Positions 7,439 through 16,372 of a DNA stretch of 41,199 nucleotides are shown one piece after another. The notes beneath the pieces are model-generated. The model had not been told where the DNA came from, ran no database searches, and saw only the letters and a list, made by a program, of their open reading frames with translations. The stretch spans positions 1-41,199 of the forward strand of contig CAJUPS010000021.1 of the NCBI GenBank assembly GCA_910588045.1. Reading direction: 5' to 3'. The translations under genes and the position numbers were made by a program. The stretch is from an uncultured Oscillospiraceae bacterium. Lineage in GTDB: Bacteria > Bacillota > Clostridia > Oscillospirales > Oscillospiraceae. Position 1 is the first letter of the stretch. The number at the start of each line of letters is the position of its first letter.

Positions 7439-8479
7439 ATGTTGGCCTACACGTATGTTGACAAAGGGGAATTTGAGCTTCTGGACAAACCCAAGCCCGC
7501 CCTGCTGGATGACCGGGACGCCATTGTCCGGGTGACGCTGGCGAGCATCTGTACCAGCGACCTCCACATCAAGCACGGCAGCGTCCCCCGCGCCGTTCCC
7601 GGTATCACGGTGGGCCATGAGATGGTGGGTGTTGTGGAGGAGACCGGCAGTGCCGTGACCAGTGTCCGGCCTGGCGACCGGGTGACGGTCAATGTGGAGA
7701 CCTTCTGCGGGGAATGCTTTTTCTGCAAACACGGCTGGGTGAACAACTGCACCGATCCCAACGGCGGCTGGTCGTTGGGCTGCCGCATCGATGGCGGGCA
7801 GGCGGAGTACGTCCGAGTCCCCTATGCGGATCAGGGCCTGAACCGGATTCCGGATACGGTCAAAGACCGGCAGGCGCTGTTCGTGGGGGACATTCTGGCG
7901 ACGGGCTACTGGGCGGCGGACATTTCTGAGATCAAGGCCGGGGACACGGTGCTGGTCATCGGAGCGGGCCCCACCGGCATTTGTACTTTGCAGTGCGCCC
8001 TGCTGAAGCAGCCCAAACGGGTTATCGTCTGCGAAAAAGATCTCCAACGGCTGGCATTTGTCAGAGAGCACTATCCCCAGGTGTTGACTGTAGAGCCGGA
8101 GGCGGTTCAGGAATTTGTCCTGGCCCACAGCGACCACGGCGGCGCGGACGTCGTGCTGGAGGTCGCCGGAAGTCCGGAGACCTTCCGTATGGCGTGGCAG
8201 TGTGCCCGCCCGAATGCCATCGTGACCATCGTGGCGCTGTATGATGCAGCCCAGACGCTGCCTCTGCCGGAGATGTACGGAAAGAATCTGACTTTCAAGA
8301 CCGGAGGCGTGGACGGCTGCAAATGTGCTGAGACTCTGGCGCTGATCGAGCAGGGAAAGATCGACACGACGCCGCTGATCACCCACACCTTCCCGCTCCG
8401 GGATATTGCTGAGGCGTATGACCTCTTTGAGAATCGGAGAGACGGCGTGATCAAGGCTGCCATTCAAATGGAGGGCTGA
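7439..8479 (+). CDS. Zinc-dependent alcohol dehydrogenase (MDR family)
   Basis: Encodes 346 aa from an ATG at 7439 with GAGGAG at 7426-7431; an in-frame ATG at 7424 overlaps the upstream stop but has no binding site. The medium-chain dehydrogenase plan is complete. The catalytic zinc site has Cys in SICTSDLHIKHG and GHEMVG. The structural zinc loop is CGECFFCKHGWVNNC. The Rossmann fold has VLVIGAGPTGICTLQCALL followed by an acidic residue in VCEKD, suggesting NAD(H). Substrate cannot be read from the sequence; relatives oxidise secondary alcohols, polyols or threonine. It forms a tight pair with the deformylase gene (2-base gap). Confidence 0.88.
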   Translation: MLAYTYVDKGEFELLDKPKPALLDDRDAIVRVTLASICTSDLHIKHGSVPRAVPGITVGHEMVGVVEETGSAVTSVRPGDRVTVNVETFCGECFFCKHGWVNNCTDPNGGWSLGCRIDGGQAEYVRVPYADQGLNRIPDTVKDRQALFVGDILATGYWAADISEIKAGDTVLVIGAGPTGICTLQCALLKQPKRVIVCEKDLQRLAFVREHYPQVLTVEPEAVQEFVLAHSDHGGADVVLEVAGSPETFRMAWQCARPNAIVTIVALYDAAQTLPLPEMYGKNLTFKTGGVDGCKCAETLALIEQGKIDTTPLITHTFPLRDIAEAYDLFENRRDGVIKAAIQMEG

Positions 8480-8481
8480 CG

Positions 8482-8892
8482 ATGGTTCGGGAGATTATGA
8501 AGGACCCCGCGTTTCTGTCCCAGAAAGCGGAACCCGCCACGCCAGAGGATGCAGCTGTTGCGCAGGACCTTCTTGAAACACTGGAGGCCCATAAGGATGG
8601 CTGCGTCGGCATGGCGGGAAATATGATTGGAGTCAACAAGCAGATCATTGCATTTGACAACGAAGGGAAATACATGGTGATGTTCAATCCGAAGATCATC
8701 AAGAGATCCGGCCCCTACGAAGCGCGGGAAGGCTGTCTCTCGCTGCCGGGTACAAGGACAACCAAGCGGTGGAAGTCGATCAAGGTGCAGTATCAGACGG
8801 AAACGTTCCAGACGAGATTCAAGACCTTCACTGGCTGGACAGCGCAGATCATCCAGCATGAGATTGACCACTGCGAGGGCATACTGATTTAG
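8482..8892 (+). CDS. Short peptide deformylase-like protein
   Basis: Encodes 136 aa, with GGAGGG at 8470-8475. Two of the three deformylase motifs are intact: EGCLS (Cys 85) and QHEIDH (His 126, Glu 127, His 130), giving the metal site and catalytic Glu. The first motif, normally GxGxAAxQ, reads GCVGMAGNMIG, so the oxyanion-stabilising Gln is a Met. I recall short Firmicute deformylase paralogues with GMAANMIGV, so this is a known subgroup with a changed active site. Housekeeping deformylases are longer, so it is probably a paralogue with a special role. It follows the dehydrogenase gene directly. Confidence 0.82.
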   Translation: MVREIMKDPAFLSQKAEPATPEDAAVAQDLLETLEAHKDGCVGMAGNMIGVNKQIIAFDNEGKYMVMFNPKIIKRSGPYEAREGCLSLPGTRTTKRWKSIKVQYQTETFQTRFKTFTGWTAQIIQHEIDHCEGILI

Positions 8893-9150
8893 ACACCGCT
8901 GAGAACCAAACTGTGCATCTCAAATTGCCACGCTAAATCCACTCCATGGTTGGTTTGACTTTTTTATGGAGACTGGGTTGCGTTTTAACGAAAGATGCGA
9001 TAGAATACGGGCCAATAATGCAACGCCATCAAAACAGGGGCAATTTCAGTGGCATCTATAGTGTCGGACAATGACAACTGGACATTGGACGAACACCTAT
9101 TATTTTAAGGGCGGCTTCGCCGGGATGGTGTGGCTCTGATGTCAAAACGA
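8893..9150. other. Intergenic stretch without a recognisable gene
   Basis: I see no coding region. An imperfect palindrome of about 36 bases occurs near 9060-9096 (GTGTCGGACAATG facing CATTGGACGAACAC). It would be a reasonable place to look for a recombination or protein-binding site, but I have no further support. Confidence 0.3.
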
Positions 9151-9193
9151 ACAGCGGAGGTCAAGGTATAAAAGCCTTGGCCCCCGCTGTTTT
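9151..9193. terminator. Terminator between convergent units
   Basis: Arms 9151-9166 and 9175-9190 pair over 16 positions with one mismatch and one wobble. TTTT follows on the plus strand. It lies between the plus-strand deformylase operon and the minus-strand glycan operon and may serve both. Confidence 0.7.
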
Positions 9194-9199
9194 ATCGGT

Positions 9200-9406
9200 T
9201 TATTTCGTTTTGCCCTGGGCTTCCTGCCATTCCGCAAACTCCCGCTGGCCCAGTTCGCTGTCATAGTATTTTCGTATTTCCGGGACGAGGAACCGTGCAA
9301 AGGTTTCTAAAAAATGTACAGCCCGAAGGCGGAATGCTCCTGATGAAACAGCTACAGCATGACGGCCATATACGTTTGCCTGGTGACCTGCATATGATAT
9401 GCTCAC
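9200..9406 (-). pseudogene. Possible remnant of a mobile-element small protein
   Basis: A 68-codon open frame starting with GTG. The N-terminal half looks random. The C-terminal half (FLETFARFLVPEIRKYYDSE, then GQREFAEWQEA) looks like a real helical, charged protein tail of a kind I associate with small genes of Firmicute conjugative elements. No ribosome binding site is visible before the GTG and a stop lies shortly upstream, so it is probably a fragment. It could mark the other edge of an older element that also brought the recombinases. Confidence 0.3.
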
Positions 9407-9429
9407 CGTATATGCTACCCCGGTATTTC

Positions 9430-11334
9430 CTACAGTGAGATCATTACCGAATCGCCATCCATAATCAGAAAATTCTCCTCCCCGCGCTCTGTTGTTACAA
9501 CTATTTTGTAAGTACCATCCTCCCGCATGACTGCCACGTCAAAGCATTTTCCGCAGGCATGAATTTGACGAAGTGTTACGTTCAACCAAGCTTTTGGGAG
9601 ATGGGGTGTTATGCGCAGAGAACCAGGACTTTCCGGTTCCATACCAAGAAGACCTTCCAGGAAGATCCGGCAGTACAGCGCACTCTCGGCAGAAAGATGC
9701 CGCTGGCCGCCCTCCGGCCACGCCTCAACCGGATAGGGAACGTGCTCTTCCAGTGTCCGCCGCTGGCTGTAGGCGGAGAGATGCGCGATAGCTCGTTCTG
9801 TCTCTCCGGCGGCCAAAACGCCGCGCAGCGCATATAGGGTGGAGCGGTCCCAGAAGACGGTCCCGCCGCTCTCTGTGGCCAGTCCGTCCGCCGTCCAGAG
9901 CTTATCAGAGAACAGCGCCTCGACGGTCTGCTCCCTCCGTTCTTTGAGGCCGAATACCAGAGGCAGGCATATCCAGGCCCGCAGCCGCTCACAGCCCTCG
10001 TGGTAGCGGTAGGTATCATACCCTTCTACCTTCGCTCCAAAATACTTCTCTATGGCTTCTGCCAGAAGTCCGGCCCGCCGGGCATACTCCTCCGCCATGC
10101 TTGCATGGCCCAACGCCCGTTCCAGCCTTGCTGCATCCAGCAGTCCTCCATACGCGAGACAGGAGGTGGCCAGATTCGCGTCTCCAGAGGAAAATCGGTT
10201 TTCCAGTTCGTCGCTGTCCGATGCCACCACTCCTTCTTCCGTTGTCTTCCTGCGACAGTATTCCAGGCACCATTCCACCGCCGGCAGCATTTTTTCCGCG
10301 TAGTCCCAGTCTCCCAGCGCCAGCAGGAATCGGGATGCGCCATAGGCATACATAGCCGCGTCGCCCCGGTCTCCCGCGCCATCCCAGACGTCCAGACCCT
10401 CCGCGATGATAGAGGATGGGATCGCAGCATAATTCCCGGCCATAAAGGGCGTGTAAGCATTCAAGGCGTTCTTTGCTGCCTCCAGCGCGTTTTTCTCGCC
10501 CAAGTACGGGAAAAACGGATTGGCGTATTCAATCTGATCGTTTGTCCAGACGGCCGCATAATAGGCCAGCCCGCCAGGTCCGTGGAACAGTCCTCCGCGG
10601 GTGCGGTACACGCTCTCCGCCGCCCGCAGCTTCGCCAGGGCGAAGGCGTTATTCAAAACGGGGTCCGGAGTTTCCAGAATAAGATTGCTCTGGATCTCAT
10701 CTACAAACATCCTCCTGCGCCGGAGTTCCTCTTCCCCGGGCAGCAAGGAAATCGGCTGATTAGCCGTTTCGCCGCTGTAATAGGCGGTGACGCACCGCGT
10801 CTCTCCGGGAAGAAGAGGCCCCTGGGTCCCCCGGATCCGCTGTGTCAGAACATATACGCCGTGGCAGCCCTTTCGGTATTCCTGCGGCTTCTCCCTCCAG
10901 GACAGTGTTCGAGGCGTGTCACCGCAGTTCCGGATGTGCATCTGCTCCACCATGTATGTGCCTTCCCGGCTGGGCGTCAGCATCCGGGTGATTTGAAGGC
11001 CATCCCAGCGCCCCCGCAGGCACAGGACCCCATTGAACTGCACCTCATCCAACTGCTCCGGCGGGAGGAGACCCCCATCCGCCTCCAGAAACGCCATATC
11101 CTTCCACGGACATTCCCATAGAAGACTGGCATGGGTATTGTTAGGTCTTGTGCGAAGCGTCGGGAAGACGACCGTCTGCCGCAGGCAAAGCCTTCGGTCA
11201 CCGTTTGCGCCATAATAGATTACTACGGCGCACCGCTGTCCCGCCATTTCAATGTGATCTTCATGCTCCGGAGACGGGTCCGCCGCCACGTCCCACCGGA
11301 TACTGCCCGGCTTTTGGATCATCCATCGTACCAT
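9430..11334 (-). CDS. Six-hairpin ((alpha/alpha)6) glycosidase-like protein
   Basis: Encodes 634 aa. An ATG at 11340 lies only one base after GGTGAGG, so the ATG at 11334, seven bases away, is preferred. The first 210 residues look like a beta-sandwich. The rest looks like an (alpha/alpha)6 toroid of amylo-alpha-1,6-glucosidase or rhamnosidase type: WTNDQIEYANPFFPYLGE, AEGLDVWDGAGDRGDAAMYA, VVASDSDELENRF, and a C-terminal VEAWPEGGQRHLSAESALYC followed by GSLRITPHLPKAW. Asp and Glu in the first two motifs are candidate catalytic residues. There is no signal peptide, so it is cytoplasmic. It is the last gene of the operon and probably trims oligosaccharides imported by the ABC transporter. Exact GH family not assigned. 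Confidence 0.72.
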   Translation of the reverse strand: MVRWMIQKPGSIRWDVAADPSPEHEDHIEMAGQRCAVVIYYGANGDRRLCLRQTVVFPTLRTRPNNTHASLLWECPWKDMAFLEADGGLLPPEQLDEVQFNGVLCLRGRWDGLQITRMLTPSREGTYMVEQMHIRNCGDTPRTLSWREKPQEYRKGCHGVYVLTQRIRGTQGPLLPGETRCVTAYYSGETANQPISLLPGEEELRRRRMFVDEIQSNLILETPDPVLNNAFALAKLRAAESVYRTRGGLFHGPGGLAYYAAVWTNDQIEYANPFFPYLGEKNALEAAKNALNAYTPFMAGNYAAIPSSIIAEGLDVWDGAGDRGDAAMYAYGASRFLLALGDWDYAEKMLPAVEWCLEYCRRKTTEEGVVASDSDELENRFSSGDANLATSCLAYGGLLDAARLERALGHASMAEEYARRAGLLAEAIEKYFGAKVEGYDTYRYHEGCERLRAWICLPLVFGLKERREQTVEALFSDKLWTADGLATESGGTVFWDRSTLYALRGVLAAGETERAIAHLSAYSQRRTLEEHVPYPVEAWPEGGQRHLSAESALYCRIFLEGLLGMEPESPGSLRITPHLPKAWLNVTLRQIHACGKCFDVAVMREDGTYKIVVTTERGEENFLIMDGDSVMISL

Positions 11335-11343
11335 AGTCATACC

Positions 11344-11517
11344 TCACCAGTTGAAATGAAAAATAAATTCCCTGCCCGGCAAGAGTTCCGGAGGATGGGC
11401 CTCCCCATTCGGAAGCCGGAGCAAGCGCCGCTGCGGGGGATCGGTCGCAGTAGGATCCCTCAGGGCCAAAGCCGTACCAGCGGCCTGTTGCGCCGCCTGT
11501 ACGGCCGTTTCCCTCAC
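11344..11517 (-). CDS. Predicted 57-aa translationally coupled small protein
   Basis: A GTG at 11517 overlaps the stop of the DUF5054 gene (GTGA) and has AAAGGAGG six bases upstream, inside that gene's 3' end. The frame stays open for 57 codons and its stop overlaps the ribosome binding site of the glycosidase gene. This geometry is that of a coupled gene. The protein is rich in Ala, Pro and Arg at the start and ends with PPELLPGREFIFHFNW, which resembles the last strand of a beta-sandwich. It could also be the displaced C-terminus of the DUF5054 protein after a frameshift. No homologue is known to me. Confidence 0.45.
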   Translation of the reverse strand: MRETAVQAAQQAAGTALALRDPTATDPPQRRLLRLPNGEAHPPELLPGREFIFHFNW

Positions 11518-13826
11518 GCCGGTCCTCCTTTTCCCGTTAAGTTCACCGCAAAGCAGTGCAATCCATAGGGCCGCGCGGTAAACGCGAGCATATCCCGTGC
11601 CGCCTCGCTCACCCTGCGGTGGAAGAGATCTACCTGCCACATCTGCGCTCCGGGGACCCGCAGCCAGCGGCGGCCCTCCGTTTGGCTGAAGCTCCGCAGG
11701 GTCAGGTACAATATCCCTTCCGCCCACTCGGAATGCACCAGCGGCAGGTCCTCCGGTATCCCTGGCAGCGACGGTTCCGCACCCCAGAGCGCCGCCATTT
11801 TTGCCGGGGTTTCTCCGGCCCGCTCTTTGGCGCAGCCCCACAGGATAAACCGGAACCGAAACCCGCCCTCGATCCACTGCGGAAAGTTGGTCCCCCACAT
11901 ATTGTTGAACAGATCAAACCAGAGCTGCGGTTCCCTGCCGCGGGGAAACTCCTTCTGGTAATCATATATGCCCGGTGCGCCAATGGCAAGCAGCGGCGTA
12001 TCCTTCGGGCAGATCGCCAGACATGCCTGTTCCCCCACTGCCAATATACCGTGCTCTGCATTCAGCAGCGCATGGTTGGCGCGGCGGGCGATCTGCGTCC
12101 TCGGGTCAATGACGGCGCCAGGCTTATACAGGCGGTACTCCCCGTCCCAGGCCAAGGGAAAGATCAGACTTCCGGATTCCACAAACGGCGTGGCCCGCTT
12201 ATCCGCCAGGGTCAGCTCCACCGTGAACGTCTCGCCCTCCGGCGGAAGCCTTATGGTCAGCAGGAGCTCCCCGGCGTCCCCAAACCGCCCCCCGCTCTCG
12301 CCCGTGCGGTAGCGAAGCAGTACGGCGTCCTCCCGCAGCTCGTATCCGGTGAACTGCGGCGCAAAGGTCAAATGCGGGCAGTCCGGATAGTTTTCCCGGC
12401 CATAGTCCTGGATTCCCCAGGTGGTAAAATGATACCCATAGCTGCGCAGAAATTCGTTGATGTCCTCCAGACCGAAGCGGTCATACTGGTAGGAAAATAC
12501 GCCCCGTCCATTTTGTGATTGAAGCAGCGGTGCGGAGAGCAGCTTGTCGTAAATCTGCTCAATGTGCCCGGTCTGCCCGTCAAAGGTCATAGCGTAACGA
12601 TGATTCTCCACAACAGAGCGGTCCCCGTTCCAGCTTACGGCCAGCGCACCCTTTGGAGATGCCGCATGAGGCAGAAAGCCGATCTTGCTCTCGAGTTTCC
12701 GGAGAAGAGCGCTGCATGTCCGGACGCGGCTGCGCTGTTCCTCCCAGGACTGCTCCATAAAGCGGTATGGCTCTGCTGCGCGTACAGCCTCAAAATCCTC
12801 GCGGTCATAGACCCGGTCCGGGCCAAGCCATGTCTTGACATCTGCTCCCCAGGTGTGCTCGGTGAATAGAGCTGCATTCTCATAATAGCTTTCCCACAGC
12901 GCATCGATCTCCTCCGGCGCCGCGTACCCCCGAAGCCGTCGGCCACAATCGGCCTGATGGAGCCTGCGGGCCAGCGCCCGGTTTTCCCGCATCTGGGAAA
13001 CCTCCGCCGGATAGGAGCTGATACCGTGGATCCAGGTGTCCGCCAGATCCTTGCCCACCTCCGGCACACCGGAGAGGTCCTGCTTTTCCAGCTCCCGGCA
13101 GAAATCATCCATCGTCCCGCATACGACTTCCACGCCGGGGCAGGCTTTCTCTGCTTGACAAACCAGGCTCCGAATGGTCTCTGCGCTGTGGGGACCGCAG
13201 TTGTCATGCGTGTGCATCAGGGCCATCCAGACCGGGAACGGCCAATCCTCCGGCGGCAAAAGGGCTGTGCCATAGCCGCCCTTGCTGTACATGGTAAGGA
13301 CCCGGCCGCCGCCCGGCCCCTTCCAGAAAAACAGCGGCGGCACTTCCGGCGGGGTGGCAAATTCATTGCAGCCCAGATGCAAAAACCGGATACCGGCCTG
13401 ATGCAGCAGGTCCGGAAGCATCAGGCCGTGTCCGGGTACGTCGGTCATTTTTGCCGCGATGGGATAGGTCTTTTCGTACTGTTCCGAAAGCAGTCGGGCG
13501 TACCGGAAGCCCTGGGCGTACTCCTCCGGGGTGGAGAAATCCGTGTGCGATGTAAAGGGAAGGCCGTGCCAGACGACCTGTCCCTCCCGGATCAACGCCT
13601 CCAGCTGGGGCAGAAGAGAGGGATCGCAGCGGTGCAGGCTGTGCCACAGGGGCCAGGACGGCATGGTCCAGACGTAACGGAGAGGCCCCATATTCCGGGT
13701 CGCCCGGCAGGTCTCGATGACCTGGCGCAGCATCTTGTTCCCATAGTCGTCAATGACGCGGGACGCCAGATCGGTGAAACCAATGTCAAAATGCGTTTTG
13801 AAGACCAGAATGATTTTTTGTACCAT
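11514..13826 (-). CDS. DUF5054 protein, GH38-like glycosidase
   Basis: Encodes 770 aa from an ATG at 13826 with AGGGGAG upstream. The N-terminus VFKTHFDIGFTDL places His 12 and Asp 14 where GH38 alpha-mannosidases bind the catalytic zinc. WTMPSWPLWHSL, WHGLPFTSHTDF and KMTDVPGHGLMLPDLL follow as in the DUF5054 family. The C-terminal 350 residues look like the beta-sandwich domains of GH38 enzymes. There is no signal peptide, so it acts in the cytoplasm. Mannosidase specificity is not proven; DUF5054 members are poorly characterised. Clustering with an Opp-type importer and a six-hairpin glycosidase suggests degradation of imported oligosaccharides, perhaps mannose-containing glycans. Confidence 0.78.
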   Translation of the reverse strand: MVQKIILVFKTHFDIGFTDLASRVIDDYGNKMLRQVIETCRATRNMGPLRYVWTMPSWPLWHSLHRCDPSLLPQLEALIREGQVVWHGLPFTSHTDFSTPEEYAQGFRYARLLSEQYEKTYPIAAKMTDVPGHGLMLPDLLHQAGIRFLHLGCNEFATPPEVPPLFFWKGPGGGRVLTMYSKGGYGTALLPPEDWPFPVWMALMHTHDNCGPHSAETIRSLVCQAEKACPGVEVVCGTMDDFCRELEKQDLSGVPEVGKDLADTWIHGISSYPAEVSQMRENRALARRLHQADCGRRLRGYAAPEEIDALWESYYENAALFTEHTWGADVKTWLGPDRVYDREDFEAVRAAEPYRFMEQSWEEQRSRVRTCSALLRKLESKIGFLPHAASPKGALAVSWNGDRSVVENHRYAMTFDGQTGHIEQIYDKLLSAPLLQSQNGRGVFSYQYDRFGLEDINEFLRSYGYHFTTWGIQDYGRENYPDCPHLTFAPQFTGYELREDAVLLRYRTGESGGRFGDAGELLLTIRLPPEGETFTVELTLADKRATPFVESGSLIFPLAWDGEYRLYKPGAVIDPRTQIARRANHALLNAEHGILAVGEQACLAICPKDTPLLAIGAPGIYDYQKEFPRGREPQLWFDLFNNMWGTNFPQWIEGGFRFRFILWGCAKERAGETPAKMAALWGAEPSLPGIPEDLPLVHSEWAEGILYLTLRSFSQTEGRRWLRVPGAQMWQVDLFHRRVSEAARDMLAFTARPYGLHCFAVNLTGKGGPA

Positions 13827-13874
13827 ATCGTACTCCCCTGACGAAACATTTTCCAGACAGCACGCCCGCCTGCA

Positions 13875-14411
13875 TCACACCGTCTCCAGCTGCCGCTCCA
13901 GCTGCTCCACCAGTGGCGGCAGTTCGGAGGGATCATAGATGCGAAAGTCCGGCTCCTCCTCCGGGCATGACGGCTTGCAGGGATGCCGGTGGGACCAGAC
14001 CAGCTGCACCGAGCGGATGCCGAAGCGCTTTGCACCGGCCATATCCCGCTCCACGTTGTTGCCCACCATAATGATCCGGGGCTTATCCGCATCTGTCAGG
14101 CCGAGTTTCTTCATGGCCGTCTCGAACATGACGGGCGACGGCTTTTCCTGCCCGACGTCCTCGGAGACCGCCTCCGCAGAAAAGATGTACGACAGTCCAT
14201 TCTCCCTCATCGTGTTATGGAACGACTCTGTCAATCCATCCGCTACCATAGCGATCGTATAGCCCCGCGCATACAGCGTCAGCATGGCCTCCTTTGCCCC
14301 GGGGATACAGCTGGCATGGTAGACCACGCCCTTTGAGACCTTGCGCACCTCGGTGCTCTCATCAATGATGGTGTCGCCTATATCGGTAAATATAATCAGT
14401 TTTTTTCCCAT
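13875..14411 (-). CDS. HAD-superfamily hydrolase-like protein
   Basis: Encodes 178 aa with AGGGA before the ATG. Motif I reads IIFTDIGDTI: nucleophile Asp 10, but Gly 12 where phosphatases have the second Asp, with Thr 14 kept. The C1-cap region is short. Motif III has EKPSPVMFETAMKKLG with its Lys. Motif IV is MVGNNVERDMAGAKRFGI. The missing general acid/base suggests weak or altered phosphatase activity, although DxG variants occur in the superfamily. It lies between the AraC gene and the DUF5054 gene, so it may act on a sugar phosphate of this pathway. Confidence 0.8.
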   Translation of the reverse strand: MGKKLIIFTDIGDTIIDESTEVRKVSKGVVYHASCIPGAKEAMLTLYARGYTIAMVADGLTESFHNTMRENGLSYIFSAEAVSEDVGQEKPSPVMFETAMKKLGLTDADKPRIIMVGNNVERDMAGAKRFGIRSVQLVWSHRHPCKPSCPEEEPDFRIYDPSELPPLVEQLERQLETV

Positions 14412-14427
14412 AGTGTTTCCCTAAACT

Positions 14428-15345
14428 TCACTCAAATCTTGGCGGCAGATCGTCCGACAACTCCGGAAACTGCTGGCGCACGGCATCAATCGGCGACATG
14501 TACTCGTTTGCCGGGTCCTCTGCGATCGCCTTGCGGTAGACGGTGGGGGACATGCCGACGTTTTTCTTGAACTCCTTGGAGAAATGAAATTGGTCGGAAT
14601 ATCCCACCGAGACGGCCACGCTCTCCACGGACAATTCCGGCTCCTTCAGAAGAGCGGTCGCCTTGCACATCCGGTAATAGATCAGATAATCCTTCGGAGA
14701 GAAATTGGTAAGATTCTTGAATACTGTGTACAGCGACTTTCTGTTGACGCCTACGCTGTCCGCGATGTCCTCCACGGAAATGTCCTCGTGGTAGTTGCTG
14801 TCGATAAAGTCCAGCGCACGGATCAGTACGGACTCCGGCGTGGACACGCCGCCCCGGACGCCGTCCTGGATATGGTCGAGGAGGAACGCGAAAATGTTAT
14901 ACATTTGCGCCATGATTTTACAGTAGCGGTTGGGCATTTTCATGGAAACCCGCAGGAGCGTGTCAAAAATGCCCTCCAGTTCCCGGTCCTCCGTGTCCGC
15001 AAAGAGCGGCTCGTAGGAGCTCAGCTTTGCCCTGTTGAGATACCGCTCCACTAAATAGCCGGAAAACGCGACCCACGTTACATTCATGGTCAGCTTATAG
15101 GAGGACTTGATGCTTACGGACATATTGGGATAAATAACAAAACCGTCCCCCGCCTGAATCTTATGGGTAATCTGTCTCTGGGTCACGCAACCGGAACCAT
15201 CTTTCACATAATAAAAAGCGTAGCTGTCCAGCTTCACCTCGCGTTCAAAGGAAATGTCCTGATTTCCGCAGTTGTAGACGTTCAGGGTCAGGTTGATATG
15301 GGAGCGGTCGCTAATATAGATCGCCACATTTTTCCCTATCTCCAT
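14428..15345 (-). CDS. AraC-family transcriptional regulator
   Basis: Encodes 305 aa. The frame extends further upstream, but the ATG at 15345 has AAGGAGG and begins MEIGKNVAIYISDR, so it is chosen. Residues 1-150 form a cupin-like ligand domain (FYYVKDGSGCVTQR, IQAGDGFVIYPN). Residues about 190-290 hold two helix-turn-helix units: DISVEDIADSVGVNRKSLY and LSVESVAVSVGYSDQFHFSK, ending with MSPTVYRK. Such regulators activate sugar-use genes on binding the sugar. It is embedded between the transporter and the glycosidase genes and likely controls this operon. Confidence 0.9.
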   Translation of the reverse strand: MEIGKNVAIYISDRSHINLTLNVYNCGNQDISFEREVKLDSYAFYYVKDGSGCVTQRQITHKIQAGDGFVIYPNMSVSIKSSYKLTMNVTWVAFSGYLVERYLNRAKLSSYEPLFADTEDRELEGIFDTLLRVSMKMPNRYCKIMAQMYNIFAFLLDHIQDGVRGGVSTPESVLIRALDFIDSNYHEDISVEDIADSVGVNRKSLYTVFKNLTNFSPKDYLIYYRMCKATALLKEPELSVESVAVSVGYSDQFHFSKEFKKNVGMSPTVYRKAIAEDPANEYMSPIDAVRQQFPELSDDLPPRFE

Positions 15346-15376
15346 AGTGAAATCCTCCTTGTTTTTCAGACGGCTC

Positions 15377-16369
15377 CTAGATCTGCTTTTCCTGCAATTT
15401 GCAGTCCATACAATTCCAGCAGGCCACAAAGTGCCCGTCCCGCTCCGTCATCGGAGGAAATTCCCGCGCGCAGCGCTCCGTCCTGTACGCACAGCGGGGG
15501 TGGAAGTGACAGCCCGACGGCGGTGATGCGGGATTGGGCACCTCGCCCTCCAGTACGATCCTGTCGATGACCGCGTCCGGGTCCGGCTGAGGCGCGGCGC
15601 TGAGAAGCGCTTTCGTATAGGGATGCAGCGGATTGGAGTACAATTCCTCCGTCTCCGCGAACTCCACCATGCGCCCCAGATACATGACCATCACCCGGTC
15701 GGAAATGTGCCGGACCACGGAGAGCGCGTGGGAGATGAACAGGTAGGTCAGATGGTATTCCTTTTGCAGATCTTCCAGCAAATTGATAATCTGCGCCTGA
15801 ATGGATACGTCCAGTGCGGACACCGCCTCATCGCAGACAACCACCTTGGGCTGAAGGATCAGGCTTCTGGCAATACCGATACGCTGGCGCTGCCCGCCGG
15901 AGAAGGCGTGGGGGTATCGGCGCAGGAAGGCCTTGTTCAGCCCCACCTGCTCGGCGATGCGGTCCACCGCCTGCTCGATCTCCCGCTTGCCGAGCTTCGT
16001 ATTGTAGCGCAGCGGCTCGCTGATGATGTCAAATACGGTCATGCGGGGGTCCAGACTGGCGTATGGGTCCTGAAAGATCATCTGGATGTCCCGGCGGTAC
16101 TTTTTCATCTGTTCCCTGGTGGTGTGGAGGAAGTCGATCACGCCGTCCTCCTCGGTGTGGAACAGCACCTCGCCGCCGGTGGCGTCGATGCCCCGTACCA
16201 CGCACCGGCCCAGGGTGGTCTTGCCGCAGCCGGATTCGCCCACGATGCCCACCGTCTCCCCCTGGTATACCGTCAGGGAGACGTCCGTCAGCGCCTTGAC
16301 GCTGACGTCCTTGCCCTCATAGACCTTGCACAGGTTCTTGATCTCAAGGATCACCTTGTTTTCCGCCAT
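15377..16369 (-). CDS. Oligopeptide-type ABC transporter ATPase (OppF/DppF-like)
   Basis: Encodes 330 aa. Walker A GESGCGKTT at 44-52, signature FSGGQRQRIGIARSL, Walker B VVVCDEAVSALD and the H-loop FISHAL are all intact. The C-terminus has the Opp/Dpp extension NPLHPYTKALLSAAP and a cysteine-rich tail (CHFHPRCAYRTERC and later CWNCMDC). In related ATPases such cysteines bind an Fe-S cluster. It pairs with the ATPase gene directly upstream (3-base gap). In this context the imported ligand is more likely an oligosaccharide than a peptide. Confidence 0.9.
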   Translation of the reverse strand: MAENKVILEIKNLCKVYEGKDVSVKALTDVSLTVYQGETVGIVGESGCGKTTLGRCVVRGIDATGGEVLFHTEEDGVIDFLHTTREQMKKYRRDIQMIFQDPYASLDPRMTVFDIISEPLRYNTKLGKREIEQAVDRIAEQVGLNKAFLRRYPHAFSGGQRQRIGIARSLILQPKVVVCDEAVSALDVSIQAQIINLLEDLQKEYHLTYLFISHALSVVRHISDRVMVMYLGRMVEFAETEELYSNPLHPYTKALLSAAPQPDPDAVIDRIVLEGEVPNPASPPSGCHFHPRCAYRTERCAREFPPMTERDGHFVACWNCMDCKLQEKQI

Positions 16370-16372
16370 GCC

